From: an uncultured Campylobacter sp.
GTDB taxonomy: Bacteria; Campylobacterota; Campylobacteria; Campylobacterales; Campylobacteraceae
Direction of reading: 5' to 3'
NCBI RefSeq assembly: GCF_937959485.1
Contig: NZ_CALGPY010000012.1
Coordinates: 124,001 to 188,000, forward strand
Length of the DNA: 64,000 bases
Part shown: positions 1 through 9,151 of the stretch, piece by piece
Position numbering within the stretch: the stretch's first letter is position 1
Layout: every line of letters begins with the position of its first letter
The notes under the pieces: generated by a model
Database searches by the model: none
What the model saw: the letters and a program-made list of their open reading frames with translations, nothing else
What the model was told of the DNA's origin: nothing
Made by a program: the position numbers and the translations under genes

Positions 1-96
1 AGCGACGTTCCAAGCGGCGCGCTGGCGATCAGCCGAAGCAAACAAATCAACAAAGATGGGTTTTTCCATAAATTTTTTAGGAGCGAAGATGAATAA
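1..96 (+). CDS. glmU: GlmU C-terminus (partial; 5' end outside window)
   Basis: An open frame runs from base 1 to a TAA at 94-96 and encodes the last 31 residues of a protein. The segment GALAISRSKQ followed by a basic tail resembles the end of the left-handed beta-helix acetyltransferase domain of GlmU, where ALAISR is characteristic. GlmU makes UDP-GlcNAc, which would feed both peptidoglycan and the pgl pathway at the other end of the window. The stop lies inside the start of coaBC (8-base overlap), suggesting translational coupling. glmU before coaBC is also the order I recall from C. jejuni. Only the tail is visible, so the call rests on a short match plus gene order. Confidence 0.7.
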   Translation, partial: SDVPSGALAISRSKQINKDGFFHKFFRSEDE

Positions 97-1270
97 GAAA
101 AAGGTTTTACTCGCGGTTTGCGGGAGTATCAGTTTTTACAAAGCGTTTGAAATTTTATCCGCTCTGAAAAAGTCGAATTTCGACGTCTATGTCGCGCTTA
201 GCGACGGCGTGCAGGAATTTGTCAGCTACAAAGCATTCGAGGCGCTGTGCGATCACCCCGTGCTTTGTAAAGCCAATGAAAACTGGCAGGCGGGCGTCAA
301 CCACATCGCTTATTCCAAGGTGGATTTAGTTTTGATCGCGCCTGCGACGGCAAATACGATAAACAAGCTCGCGTGGGGCGTCTGCGACAACGTATTTTTA
401 GAGGTGCTAAACGCGGCTTTCGCCCACGCCAAGGTGGTTATCGCGCCGGCCGCAAATCCCGCGCTACTTGAAAACAACATCACAAAAAACTGCATCGATA
501 TGCTAAAAGCGAGCGTCAATGCGTATTTTGTGGATCCGATAGAAAAAACTCTAGCTTGCGGCGATACCGGTAAGGGCGGATTAGCGAGCACCGAGGCGAT
601 CATGCAGACGCTAAAGCGCGCGCTTTACAACGATAAATTTTGGGAGGATAAAACCGTCATCATCACCGGAGGTGCGACGATCGAAAAGATCGACAGCGTG
701 CGTGGTATTACGAATTTCTCTAGCGGCAAAACCTCCAAAGCGATTGCCGACGCGCTGTTTTATCTGGGCGCGGACGTAACGCTGATCTCTAGCAACGAAT
801 ATGAAAATTTACCGTACAAGCTCGTTAAATTTGAAAGTACTATCGGACTAAAATCGGCGCTTGACAGCACAAAATTCCCGGACGGCGCATATTTGATAAT
901 GGCCGCTGCTGTAAGCGACTACTCGCCGAAGGTGCGCTACAAAGACAAGGTGAAAAAAGCGGAGATCGGCGAAATTTGGAATTTACGCCTAGGCGAAAAC
1001 GAGGATATCTTAAGCTCCGTGCGCGGAAATATCAAAAAGGTGGGCTTTAAACTCGAAACCGATCGCGAAAATGCCGTCGGCGAGGCCAAACGCATGCTTA
1101 ATGAAAAGCATCTCGACGCCGTATGTCTAAACGTGCTCGACGACATCGTTAGGCTCGGCGGCGACGTCCTTAAGGTCACCTTTATCACGAAAAACGATCA
1201 GGTCGTAATCGACACCGCGCCGAAGGACGAAGTCGCCCTAAAAATCGCAGCTGAGCTGAAAAAAATCTGA
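89..1270 (+). CDS. coaBC: Bifunctional phosphopantothenoylcysteine decarboxylase / phosphopantothenate-cysteine ligase
   Basis: CoaBC (Dfp) carries out two consecutive steps of coenzyme A synthesis: ligation of cysteine to 4'-phosphopantothenate, then FMN-dependent decarboxylation. The N-terminal half is the flavoprotein CoaC domain, beginning KVLLAVCGSISFYKA and including APATANTINKLAWG. The C-terminal half is CoaB, with ITGGATIEKIDSVRGITNFS followed by SGK near residue 205, and MAAAVSDY. Length from this start is 393 residues, normal for the family. I chose ATG 89 because AGGAG lies just upstream at 79-83; the open frame extends 11 codons further without a ribosome site. Antisense open frames here are shadows. 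It is probably cotranscribed with glmU and uppS. Confidence 0.95.
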   Translation: MNKKKVLLAVCGSISFYKAFEILSALKKSNFDVYVALSDGVQEFVSYKAFEALCDHPVLCKANENWQAGVNHIAYSKVDLVLIAPATANTINKLAWGVCDNVFLEVLNAAFAHAKVVIAPAANPALLENNITKNCIDMLKASVNAYFVDPIEKTLACGDTGKGGLASTEAIMQTLKRALYNDKFWEDKTVIITGGATIEKIDSVRGITNFSSGKTSKAIADALFYLGADVTLISSNEYENLPYKLVKFESTIGLKSALDSTKFPDGAYLIMAAAVSDYSPKVRYKDKVKKAEIGEIWNLRLGENEDILSSVRGNIKKVGFKLETDRENAVGEAKRMLNEKHLDAVCLNVLDDIVRLGGDVLKVTFITKNDQVVIDTAPKDEVALKIAAELKKI

Positions 1271-1273
1271 TCC

Positions 1274-1951
1274 GTGAATAGCCTAAATCATCTCGCCCTT
1301 GTGATGGACGGCAACGGGCGCTGGGCGAAAAAGCGCGGTCTGCTGCGCACCGGCGGGCACGAAGCAGGCGCGGAGGTCGTGGAGCAGATCTGCGAGTTTT
1401 GTATCGATGAAGGCATCGCAAACCTCACGCTCTACGCTTTTAGCACCGAAAATTGGAAGCGCCCGAAAAGCGAAGTGGAATTTTTGATGAAACTGCTTCA
1501 AAAATTCCTAATTTCACGCCGCGAAAAATTTATCCAAAACGGAATAAAATTCTATCCGATCGGCGACATATCAGCTTTTAGCGGCGATCTGCGAAGCGAG
1601 ATCGAATATCTTTCAAATTTAACTCAAAACGAGCGAGCGCTAAATTTTAACCTAGCGATCAATTACGGCTCTCGCGACGAGATCGTGCGGGCTTGCGAGC
1701 GGCTGCTTGCAAGCGGCGAGCGACTAAGCGAAGCGGGTATCGGCGCGCATCTGGATACTGCGCACAGCGGCGACGTGGATCTGCTGGTGCGCACGGGCGG
1801 CGAGCAGCGGCTATCTAATTTCTTGCTCTGGCAGGCAAGCTACGCCGAGCTTGCGTTTACGCCGACGCTGTGGCCGGATTTCACGCGCGAGGAGCTTGCG
1901 CGCATAGTGGATGATTTCCGCCGCAAACAGCGCCGCTTCGGCGGTCTTTGA
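1274..1951 (+). CDS. uppS: Undecaprenyl diphosphate synthase
   Basis: This cis-prenyltransferase makes the C55 undecaprenyl diphosphate carrier used for peptidoglycan and glycan assembly, including the lipid-linked oligosaccharide of the pgl pathway. The signature HLALVMDGNGRWAKKRG lies near residues 6-22, with catalytic Asp12. ENWKRP follows, and the C-terminal substrate-binding block RTGGEQRLSNFLLWQ is intact. At 225 residues it is full length. The start is GTG at 1274, four bases after the coaBC stop, with no strong ribosome site, so translation probably depends on coupling to coaBC. Confidence 0.95.
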   Translation: MNSLNHLALVMDGNGRWAKKRGLLRTGGHEAGAEVVEQICEFCIDEGIANLTLYAFSTENWKRPKSEVEFLMKLLQKFLISRREKFIQNGIKFYPIGDISAFSGDLRSEIEYLSNLTQNERALNFNLAINYGSRDEIVRACERLLASGERLSEAGIGAHLDTAHSGDVDLLVRTGGEQRLSNFLLWQASYAELAFTPTLWPDFTREELARIVDDFRRKQRRFGGL

Positions 1952-2262
1952 GCTGCGTCGCGGTCGCTCTGACGGTCGCTTTAAATTTTAAAATTTTAAT
2001 TTGCAGAACCGCCTGCGACGCAGTAAATTTTAAAATTTAATCCGAGGGCGCTCGTGACACCTTGAAATTTTAGGATTTTAATTTGCAGCGCCGTAAAATT
2101 TAAAATTTTAACTACGTAGGCGCGCGGCGCTATAGAAGTTTTAAAATTTCGCCCGCTTAAATTTAAACCTCTAGCGCGAGCTGTGTTGCGCGGCGCGGTA
2201 AATTTACGCGGCAGGAATTTTAAAATCGCGGCGCGTTCACGCTAAAACCGACAAGGAGGGCT
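1952..2262. other. Intergenic spacer rich in AAATTT words
   Basis: No gene is supported in these 311 bases. The stretch is dominated by words such as AAATTTTAAAATTT separated by GC-rich fragments; about ten AAATTT hexamers can be counted. The same words appear in most other spacers of the window and inside low-complexity parts of several genes. A strong ribosome site (AAGGAGG) at its end belongs to the next gene. No clear promoter or terminator stands out. Confidence 0.6.
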
Positions 2263-2667
2263 ATGAGCGGCAAAAAGCTTACCAAAAAGTCGATGAAAAC
2301 TCTAAGATGCCCAAGATGCGGCAACGTATATAAAAAACCTAAGAAATTTATACTGGCGATCCACGTTTGCCTGCTTGTGTTTTTCGTGCTAGCATTTGCT
2401 TTCATCCCCGATAAAATGGGGATTTTGGCATCCGCAGGCAGCGGGATAGGCGCATATATTATGTTTTTGTGGATCGTAGATACTTTGAACTTCGATCTTT
2501 TGGACGCCGTGATACTGGTGGCGGGATTTTTGATTTTCGGCGGATTATATGAGGCATGGGGCGAGCCGCTCATCGCGGGGCTCATAGCCATTTTATTTTG
2601 CGTAGGTACGGCGGCGATTTTCGTAAAATTTTTCCCTTATAAGAGGCAAAAAATCAATGAAAACTAA
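2263..2667 (+). CDS. Small zinc-ribbon membrane protein, unknown function
   Basis: I do not recognise a named family. The 134-residue protein starts with a basic segment and a CPRCGNVYKKPKK metal-binding knuckle (one CxxC pair visible near residues 18-21), followed by about four hydrophobic segments and a short basic tail. It looks like an integral inner-membrane protein with a cytoplasmic N-terminus. The ATG follows an excellent AAGGAGGGCT ribosome site, which supports real expression. It sits between uppS and the prepilin peptidase gene and is preceded by a 311-base spacer, so it may have its own promoter. Confidence 0.6.
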   Translation: MSGKKLTKKSMKTLRCPRCGNVYKKPKKFILAIHVCLLVFFVLAFAFIPDKMGILASAGSGIGAYIMFLWIVDTLNFDLLDAVILVAGFLIFGGLYEAWGEPLIAGLIAILFCVGTAAIFVKFFPYKRQKINEN

Positions 2668-2732
2668 GAAATTTCTCGCTACCATAAAGCGTTTGATTAA
2701 ATTTTAAAAAGTTAAAGCTCCAAAGGAAAAAG

Positions 2733-3488
2733 ATGGATTTAAATATCGTTTACGGCGTGATTTTTGCGGTATTCGGCACCTGCGTAGGCTCGTTTTGCAA
2801 CGTCCTGATCTACCGCTTGCCGCGCGGACAGAGCATAAATTTCCCCGCATCGCACTGCCCAAAGTGCTCTCACGCTTTAAAATTTTACCACAACATTCCG
2901 CTGCTTTCGTGGCTCTTTTTGGGCGGCAAATGCGCCTTTTGCAAAACCAAAATTTCGATCCGCTACCCGATCGTCGAGCTTTTAGGCGGCGCGCTTGCGC
3001 TTGCGGCGTATTTCGGCGAGCCCGATCTTGCAAAAGCCGCGGTGCTTGGGCTTTGCTTTATCTTACTTATGGCGCTTTCGGCGATCGATTTTGAGTATAA
3101 AGCCGTACCCGAGAGCCTTCTTTACGTAGTTACGGCGCTTTCGCTTGCTTACACGCTGATGTATGATTTTAATCTCAGCGGCGTGGGCGCGGCGGCGGGA
3201 TACGCGGCGATATTTTTCGTGCTGCGCCTCATCGTCACCTTCGTGCTAAAGCGCGAAGCGATGGGAAGCGCGGATATTTTTATCGCAGGCGTTATGGGGG
3301 CGATTTTGGGCTGGAAGCTGGGCGGCATCTCGATCTACATCGGCGCGATTTTGACACTGCCTGCGTATCTCATCGCGCATAAAAAAGGCTACGAACTACC
3401 TTTCGTGCCCTTTTTATCGATGGGGCTGCTTCTTACCTTTATCTTCAAAAATCAAATTTTAAGGCTCTTGGACGTCATTTATGGATAG
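2733..3488 (+). CDS. Prepilin peptidase, A24 family (PilD/PulO type)
   Basis: A membrane aspartyl protease that cleaves type IV prepilin or pseudopilin leaders; in this phylum it may serve a competence or type II-like pseudopilus. The N-terminal domain has GTCVGSFCNVLIYRLPRG and two zinc-binding pairs, CPKC and CAFC. The two expected catalytic aspartates lie in AIDFEYKAVPESL and GSADIFIAGVMG. Alternating hydrophobic segments cover the rest of 251 residues. GSAD replaces the more usual GxGD, still supplying the aspartate. A ribosome site AAAGGA precedes the ATG. It overlaps the permease gene downstream by 8 bases. Confidence 0.9.
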   Translation: MDLNIVYGVIFAVFGTCVGSFCNVLIYRLPRGQSINFPASHCPKCSHALKFYHNIPLLSWLFLGGKCAFCKTKISIRYPIVELLGGALALAAYFGEPDLAKAAVLGLCFILLMALSAIDFEYKAVPESLLYVVTALSLAYTLMYDFNLSGVGAAAGYAAIFFVLRLIVTFVLKREAMGSADIFIAGVMGAILGWKLGGISIYIGAILTLPAYLIAHKKGYELPFVPFLSMGLLLTFIFKNQILRLLDVIYG

Positions 3489-4512
3489 GGTGCAGCGCTA
3501 TTTATTTAGCAATTTCGTTAGCTCGTTCGCGTCGCTTTTTAGCACGCTTTTTATCATAATGTCGATCGTATTTTTCCTTCAGATCGCGCGCATTACGTCG
3601 TTTATCGAGATAAATTTTTCAGAGCTAGTAAAGCTCTATCTTTTCATGCTGCCGCGCATCCTCATATTTACGGTGCCGATCGCATTTTTCGTAGCGCTTA
3701 GCATCTCGCTTTTTAGGCTATCTAAAGAGAACGAAACCATCGTCATATTTACTATCGGCTACGCCACGCGCAAGATCGCGCTGTTTTTCGGCATAAGCGC
3801 CGCGCTGTGTTCTTTAGCGCTACTTTTCGTATCGCTTTTTATGATGCCGATAGCCGAAAATTTAAAGGACAATTTCATCGATTACAAAAAAATTAGCGCG
3901 ACGCTAAATATCAAATCCAACGAATTCGGGCAGAAATTCTCAGACTGGCTCGTTTTTATCGATTCGCAGGAAAACAACGGCACAAGCACGCTGTATAAGG
4001 ATCTGGTGCTGTATAATCCAGGTGGATCGCAGGATCACGAGCGGATGATCGTAGCGCGCAGCGGCGAGTTTAAAAACGAAAACGCGAGCTTTTCTGCGAT
4101 GCTGCACGACGGTAAAATTTACACGATGAGCGGCGAGCAGTGGCACGTAAGCGAGTTTGAAAGCCTAACCCTGCGCACGCAAAGCGACCGCAATATCCGC
4201 GGCGGAGGCGGCGTGATCGGATACTGGAGCGATATGAGCGGCAGCGAGAAGCGCAGGAAGGAATTTAGCATCTACACCCTCGTCTCGCTCTTTCCGCTGG
4301 CGAGCTTCCTGTTTGCGCTAAGCCTCGGCATCGTGACCTATCGCTACGAAAAGGGCTTCGTTTACGCGGGGATCTTCGGCGTGCTTTTTAGCTACTTCGC
4401 GCTGATCATGCTGCTCTCCAAACATCCGAGCATCGCGCTTCCAGTGACATTCGGCGTTACGCTTATCGGCTCGCTGCTTTACTACAGGATCAAAATTGCC
4501 CCGAGATACTGA
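3481..4512 (+). CDS. LptF/LptG-family permease (YjgP/YjgQ)
   Basis: This family forms the inner-membrane channel of the Lpt complex that extracts LPS or LOS and passes it to the periplasmic bridge. The 343-residue protein has three N-terminal membrane segments, a coupling region LFRLSKENETIVIFTIGYAT, a periplasmic beta-rich domain around residues 130-245 and three C-terminal membrane segments, the family layout. I cannot tell LptF from LptG from this gene alone. It overlaps the prepilin peptidase gene by 8 bases, and its end overlaps the proposed TTG start of truA by 17 bases, so the three are probably one operon. Confidence 0.85.
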   Translation: MDRVQRYLFSNFVSSFASLFSTLFIIMSIVFFLQIARITSFIEINFSELVKLYLFMLPRILIFTVPIAFFVALSISLFRLSKENETIVIFTIGYATRKIALFFGISAALCSLALLFVSLFMMPIAENLKDNFIDYKKISATLNIKSNEFGQKFSDWLVFIDSQENNGTSTLYKDLVLYNPGGSQDHERMIVARSGEFKNENASFSAMLHDGKIYTMSGEQWHVSEFESLTLRTQSDRNIRGGGGVIGYWSDMSGSEKRRKEFSIYTLVSLFPLASFLFALSLGIVTYRYEKGFVYAGIFGVLFSYFALIMLLSKHPSIALPVTFGVTLIGSLLYYRIKIAPRY

Positions 4513-5746
4513 AAAAGACTCCGAGCTTTGCGGCGGCGAAATTTTAAACAAAAGCTCGTCCGCTCGAAATTTAGCGGATAAAATTTTGGCGAGCAAGCCT
4601 AACGCGTCTGAAATTTTGCGTGGCGTAAATTTAAAGCATGAAGCGCGAAACGGCGAGCAGGCTTTGATATTAAACGATAAAATTTCAAATTTTAAAAATT
4701 CCGCTCTCGCAGATACGGCTATCTATACTGCACCTGCTTGCGATTTGAATCACGAAAGCGCCGAGCGGAATTTGGACGCCGTTCACACCAAAAAGACCGC
4801 GCGCGGGGAAAATTTAAATTCCGCCCGTAAAAATTCCGCCGATACCGCGGCTTCGGATATTTGTGCGGCAAGCATAGAAGAGATTTGCACAAGTCCCACA
4901 GACGCCCGCGCCGCAGACTCTCTCAAAGCAGATACCGCCTACAAAGCGGGCATTTCCGCAAACACCCTCGCAAGCGCGTCCGAACTCAAAAATATTATTG
5001 AAAGCGCGCCTACAAGCGACTTTGCAGCGAGCGCAAACTCCGAGCGCGTAAAGCTCAAGCTCATCTATTCCTATGACGGCTCGAAATTTAGCGGCTCGCA
5101 GTCTCAGCCTCACGGGCGCGGCGTCGAGAACGTGCTACGCGCGGCTTTGGGGCGCGTGGGGATCTTTGCGCCGCTAATTAGCAGCTCGCGCACAGATAAA
5201 GGGGTGCACGCGCTGCGCCAGGTAAGCTGCGTCGAATGCACCGTGCACTGGGAGCTGCCGCGTCTAAAAGAGCTCATAAACCGCCACTGCGCACCCTATA
5301 TTTTTGTACGTCACATCAGCTCGGTACCGCGCGATTTTCATCCGCGTTACGACGCCGTGGCGCGCTCCTATCGCTACGTTTTAAACCATGGACGTCCAAA
5401 CCCCTTTCTTAGCGATTTCTGCGTGTTTTATCCGCGCGTAGATCTTGCCGCGCTCAATGCTGCGCTTGCAAATTTTATCGGCGAGCACGATTTTAGCGAG
5501 TTTATGAAAAGCGGTAGCGATATAAAAAGTCCCATACGCGAGCTCTACGTCGCGCGTGCCTACTCTTTTAGAAATTTGACCTTGATAAATTTTAAAGCCA
5601 ACGGATTTTTGCGAGCGCAGGTGCGGCTGATGGTCGCAAACGCCCTAAAATCCGTGCAGAGCGGGCGCAAGATCAGCTTCTCGCGAGCGCTTAGCAGAAT
5701 CCCCTTTCCGCCAAACGGGCTGTATCTTAGCGGCGTGAGTTATTAA
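4496..5746 (+). CDS. truA: tRNA pseudouridine(38-40) synthase with ~183-residue low-complexity N-terminal extension
   Basis: TruA isomerises U38-U40 in tRNA anticodon arms. The enzyme proper begins near residue 184 with KLKLIYSYDGSKFSGSQSQP and carries the catalytic region SSRTDKGVHALRQV, whose Asp is the nucleophile. That part is about 233 residues, a normal TruA length. Residues 1-183 are an Ala/Ser/Asn/Lys-rich low-complexity segment. No ATG, GTG or TTG lies in frame close to the TruA domain, so translation must start upstream; TTG 4496, overlapping the permease stop, gives the longest product and other in-frame TTG codons exist inside the extension. The extension shares AAATTT-derived composition with inserts elsewhere in the window. 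The exact start is uncertain. Confidence 0.85.
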   Translation: MPRDTEKDSELCGGEILNKSSSARNLADKILASKPNASEILRGVNLKHEARNGEQALILNDKISNFKNSALADTAIYTAPACDLNHESAERNLDAVHTKKTARGENLNSARKNSADTAASDICAASIEEICTSPTDARAADSLKADTAYKAGISANTLASASELKNIIESAPTSDFAASANSERVKLKLIYSYDGSKFSGSQSQPHGRGVENVLRAALGRVGIFAPLISSSRTDKGVHALRQVSCVECTVHWELPRLKELINRHCAPYIFVRHISSVPRDFHPRYDAVARSYRYVLNHGRPNPFLSDFCVFYPRVDLAALNAALANFIGEHDFSEFMKSGSDIKSPIRELYVARAYSFRNLTLINFKANGFLRAQVRLMVANALKSVQSGRKISFSRALSRIPFPPNGLYLSGVSY

Positions 5747-5979
5747 GACTTGAAATTTATAGCGTTAAATTTTATCCACGGGCGTTTGGATTTCAAGCTT
5801 AGAATTTTATCGCGGTAAAATTCTGCATATGAGAGTAGATCGCCACCCTACTTTGATATTAAATCACCTGCGCCGCAATGTGTAAAATCGTAAATTTGCG
5901 CGAAATTCGATCTATTTTTATTAGAATTTTATAGAAATTTAGCAATACTTTTAAACTTTTAACTCAAAAAGGAGCAAAG

Positions 5980-6921
5980 ATGAAAAAATTTTCTGTTGCT
6001 TTGGCCGGTTTGGCCTTACTAGCTAGCGTTTCAGGCGCTAAGGAGTTCATCAATATCGGCACCGGCGGTATGACCGGCACCTATTATCCGGTAGGCGGCG
6101 CGATTTGCCGCTTGGTAAATATGGATAAAAATATGAAATGCTCCGTGCAATCGACGGGCGGCTCAACGTATAATGTCAATAACGTGCTTAAAAAGGAGCT
6201 AAATTTCGGCTTCGTTCAAAGCGACGTCGTCTATGATAAATACAACGGTACGGGCAAATTCCAAGGCGCGGCGGATAAAAATTTACGCTCCGTAATTTCG
6301 ATCTATCCGGAGCTTTTGGCTTTCGTCGTCTCTAAGGAGAGCGGTATCAAAGCCTACGGCGACGCTGCGGGTAAAAAGATCAATATCGGAAACCCAGGCA
6401 GCGGCAATGAGCTAACCAGCACGATAGTTTTTGAAAACTACGACTTCGATCTTAAAAAGCTCGCCCAGCACGGCGTCCTAACCGCGCAAGAATGCCCTAT
6501 GGCGCTAAAAGATAAGAAAATCGATGGATACTTCTACGTCGTAGGACATCCGACCGCAAATATCACCGATGCGGCGACTTCGCTTCCTATCGACTTAGTC
6601 GGCATCGACGATGAGCATATCAAAAAAATTCTAGAAAAATATCCATATTTTGCCAAAGGCGTGATCCCTGCGAAAATGTATGACGGCGTAGATCACGACA
6701 CACAAACTATCGGCGTAAAGGCTGTGCTTGTAACCGACGCTAGCCAAAGCGACGAAGCGGTTAGAGCGGTAGTTAAAGCAATACTTGATAATTTCGACGA
6801 GTATAAAAAGCTACACCCTGCGCTAAATTTGGTAAGCAAAGAATCTCTTTTAGAGGGGCTTAGTGCGCCGCTTCATCCTGCGGCAGAGGCGGTGTATAAA
6901 GAAGCCGGGCTGCTGAAATAG
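5980..6921 (+). CDS. TAXI-family TRAP transporter solute-binding protein
   Basis: This is the periplasmic receptor of a TRAP (sodium-coupled secondary) transporter; TAXI receptors commonly bind glutamate or related carboxylates, but the ligand cannot be read here. A Sec signal peptide (MKKFSVALAGLALLASVSGA) precedes the family motif INIGTGGMTGTYYPVGGAIC. Further typical segments include VQSTGGSTYNVNNV and NIGNPGSGNE. Length is 313 residues. The ATG follows AAGGAG in an AT-rich upstream region that probably holds the promoter. The membrane subunit gene starts 8 bases after its stop. Confidence 0.92.
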   Translation: MKKFSVALAGLALLASVSGAKEFINIGTGGMTGTYYPVGGAICRLVNMDKNMKCSVQSTGGSTYNVNNVLKKELNFGFVQSDVVYDKYNGTGKFQGAADKNLRSVISIYPELLAFVVSKESGIKAYGDAAGKKINIGNPGSGNELTSTIVFENYDFDLKKLAQHGVLTAQECPMALKDKKIDGYFYVVGHPTANITDAATSLPIDLVGIDDEHIKKILEKYPYFAKGVIPAKMYDGVDHDTQTIGVKAVLVTDASQSDEAVRAVVKAILDNFDEYKKLHPALNLVSKESLLEGLSAPLHPAAEAVYKEAGLLK

Positions 6922-6929
6922 GCTAGTTG

Positions 6930-9011
6930 ATGGAGAAATCTACACAAAACGACGAGCAGGTTTTAGAGGTAAAAAGTAGAGAATTTACCTCTAAAAAGCT
7001 CTTCTGGCTCGTGACGCTGGTCTGCTTCGCGTGGTCGGTCTTTCAGCTTTACATCGCGTATTTTACGCTAAATACGAATATCGCGCGCTCAATCCACTTG
7101 GCGTTCGCCATTTTTATAATTTTTTCGCTTTTTCCGTTTCGCCCGCGCTCTAAGGCACATTTTTACATCCCGTTTTACGATTATATTTTATTAATCGTCG
7201 GAGTCGCCGCGATCTTGTATCCTGCAATAGAATTTAACGGGCTAGCGCAGCGCCCGGGAAATTATCTAACCAGAGATATCGTAGCGTCGTTTATCGGAAT
7301 TTTCATACTCTTTGAAGCAGGTCGTCGTATGATGGGACCAGCGCTTGGTATTATCGCTTTTACCTTTCTTCTGTATTGCTACTTCGGTCCTTATATGCCC
7401 GATATCATCTCGCATCGCGGCGCAAGCTTTGAACTGCTTGCAGGGCATATGTTTTTAACTACAGAGGGCGTATTTGGCGTACCAGTGGGGGTCAGCACCA
7501 GCTTCATTTATCTGTTCGTGCTATTCGGCGCGCTTTTGGAGCGAGCGGGAGCGGGGCAGTATTTTATAAACGTAGCGTTTGCGATTTTAGGTCGCTTCCG
7601 CGGAGGGCCTGCCAAGGCTAGCGTAATCGCCAGCGGACTAACCGGCATGGTAAGCGGCAGCTCGACCGCAAACGTCGTGACGGTGGGCACCTTTACGATC
7701 CCGCTTATGAAAAAAGCGGGGCTTACCGCCACTAAAGCGGGCGCTATCGAGGTTGCCGCAGGCGTAAACGGGCAGCTAATGCCGCCTATCATGGGCGCTG
7801 CGGCGTTTATCATCGCGGAATTTTTGGGTATGAGCTACACCAACGTAATGATTGCGGCGGTGATCCCGGCCTTTGTCTGCTATGCGGGGCTATTTTTCAT
7901 AGTGCATCTGGAAAGCTGCAAGCTGGGGCTTCACGGCAGTCGCGATTACGCCAAGGTATCGAAGCTAAAGATGATCTTTAGCGGAATTCATTACATAATA
8001 CCGATTTTGGTGCTTCTTTTTACTCTATTGATTCTAAAAGAAAGCGCGATCTCTGCGGCGTTTAACTCAATCTGCGTGCTATTTTTAATAATGATCGTAC
8101 AAGAGCCCGCTAAAAAAACGATATTTGGCGAAAAGGTTGGCAAGTCCGATTTTATCGTCGGTTTTGTCGATATTTTTTGGGCTATGGTGGGTGCTGCTAA
8201 AAATATGGTCACGGTCGCCGTTGCCACCGCGCTAGCAGGCATCATCATCGGCTCGATCTCGCTTACCGGGCTGGGGCAGGTTCTTTCAGAGCTCGTGGAG
8301 GCGGTCGCGGGAAATAGCATAGTGCTGATACTTCTGATGACTGCGATAATGAGCCTGATTTTGGGCATGGGACTTCCTACGACGGCGAATTATATCGTCG
8401 TTTCGAGCCTTATTGCTCCGGTGATTTTAATACTGGCCGGCAAAAACGGCTTTTTGATCCCTGCGATCGCAGTGCATCTTTTCGTATTTTATTTTGGAAT
8501 TTTAGCCGATGATACCCCTCCAGTGGGTATCGCAGCATACGCTGCGGCGGGTATCGCAAAGGCAAATCCAGTGACCGTGGGGCTTCAGGGCTTCGTGTAT
8601 GATCTACGCACCGCGGTGCTCCCGTTTGCGTTTTTCTTCAACAACAAGCTGCTTTTGATCCAAAGTATCGGCGATCCGATGGATTCAAAGAGCATCGTTT
8701 GGATCAGTGATCCACTGCAAATCGTGCTGATTTTTGCCACGGCGATCGTGGGTATGTTTGCCTTCAGCTCCTCGCTACAAGGCTGGTTCGTAACCAAGTG
8801 CAACATTGTAGAGCGCCTGCTATTGCTGCTAGTAACGCCGCTAATGCTGGTACCTAATATATGCGCGAAATTCATAGAATTTATCCCAAGTGAATACGCA
8901 AGCTACGCTATCGGCGCTGCGATATACGTGCTGATCTTTGCAAAGCAGTGGCTTTTAAGACCCAAAGACTCTGACGATACCCATGCCGAAAATAACGTGC
9001 CTGCGGTGTAA
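6930..9011 (+). CDS. TRAP transporter fused permease (DctQM type)
   Basis: The membrane component of the TAXI-TRAP transporter. It fuses the small 4-helix DctQ-like part (roughly residues 1-170) to the large 12-helix DctM-like part. Family segments include GLTGMVSGSSTANVVTVGTF and GQLMPPIMGAAAFI in the first inverted half and MSLILGMGLPTTANYI with DDTPPVGIAAYAAAGIAKA in the second. Length is about 693 residues, usual for the fused form. I prefer ATG 6930; a TTG codon directly before it would add one residue. It forms an operon with the receptor, and a possible terminator follows at 9022. Confidence 0.92.
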   Translation: MEKSTQNDEQVLEVKSREFTSKKLFWLVTLVCFAWSVFQLYIAYFTLNTNIARSIHLAFAIFIIFSLFPFRPRSKAHFYIPFYDYILLIVGVAAILYPAIEFNGLAQRPGNYLTRDIVASFIGIFILFEAGRRMMGPALGIIAFTFLLYCYFGPYMPDIISHRGASFELLAGHMFLTTEGVFGVPVGVSTSFIYLFVLFGALLERAGAGQYFINVAFAILGRFRGGPAKASVIASGLTGMVSGSSTANVVTVGTFTIPLMKKAGLTATKAGAIEVAAGVNGQLMPPIMGAAAFIIAEFLGMSYTNVMIAAVIPAFVCYAGLFFIVHLESCKLGLHGSRDYAKVSKLKMIFSGIHYIIPILVLLFTLLILKESAISAAFNSICVLFLIMIVQEPAKKTIFGEKVGKSDFIVGFVDIFWAMVGAAKNMVTVAVATALAGIIIGSISLTGLGQVLSELVEAVAGNSIVLILLMTAIMSLILGMGLPTTANYIVVSSLIAPVILILAGKNGFLIPAIAVHLFVFYFGILADDTPPVGIAAYAAAGIAKANPVTVGLQGFVYDLRTAVLPFAFFFNNKLLLIQSIGDPMDSKSIVWISDPLQIVLIFATAIVGMFAFSSSLQGWFVTKCNIVERLLLLLVTPLMLVPNICAKFIEFIPSEYASYAIGAAIYVLIFAKQWLLRPKDSDDTHAENNVPAV

Positions 9012-9021
9012 ATCCAAATTT

Positions 9022-9059
9022 GATCCCGCTAAATTTTAAATAAATTCGCGGGGTCTTAT
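9022..9059 (+). terminator. Possible terminator after the TRAP operon
   Basis: GATCCCGC (9022-9029) can pair with GCGGGGTC (9048-9055) through one G-U pair, forming an 8-base stem with an AT-rich loop, followed by TTATT. It lies 11 bases after the permease stop. The T-tract is short, so the call is moderate. Confidence 0.5.
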
Positions 9060-9151
9060 TAAATTTATCTTCTTACTTTGCATTCTTGCGCCAAGATTTT
9101 AAATTTGGATCGACTCTTTGCTCTAAATTTAAAACCTCGGCAGATTGTGCT

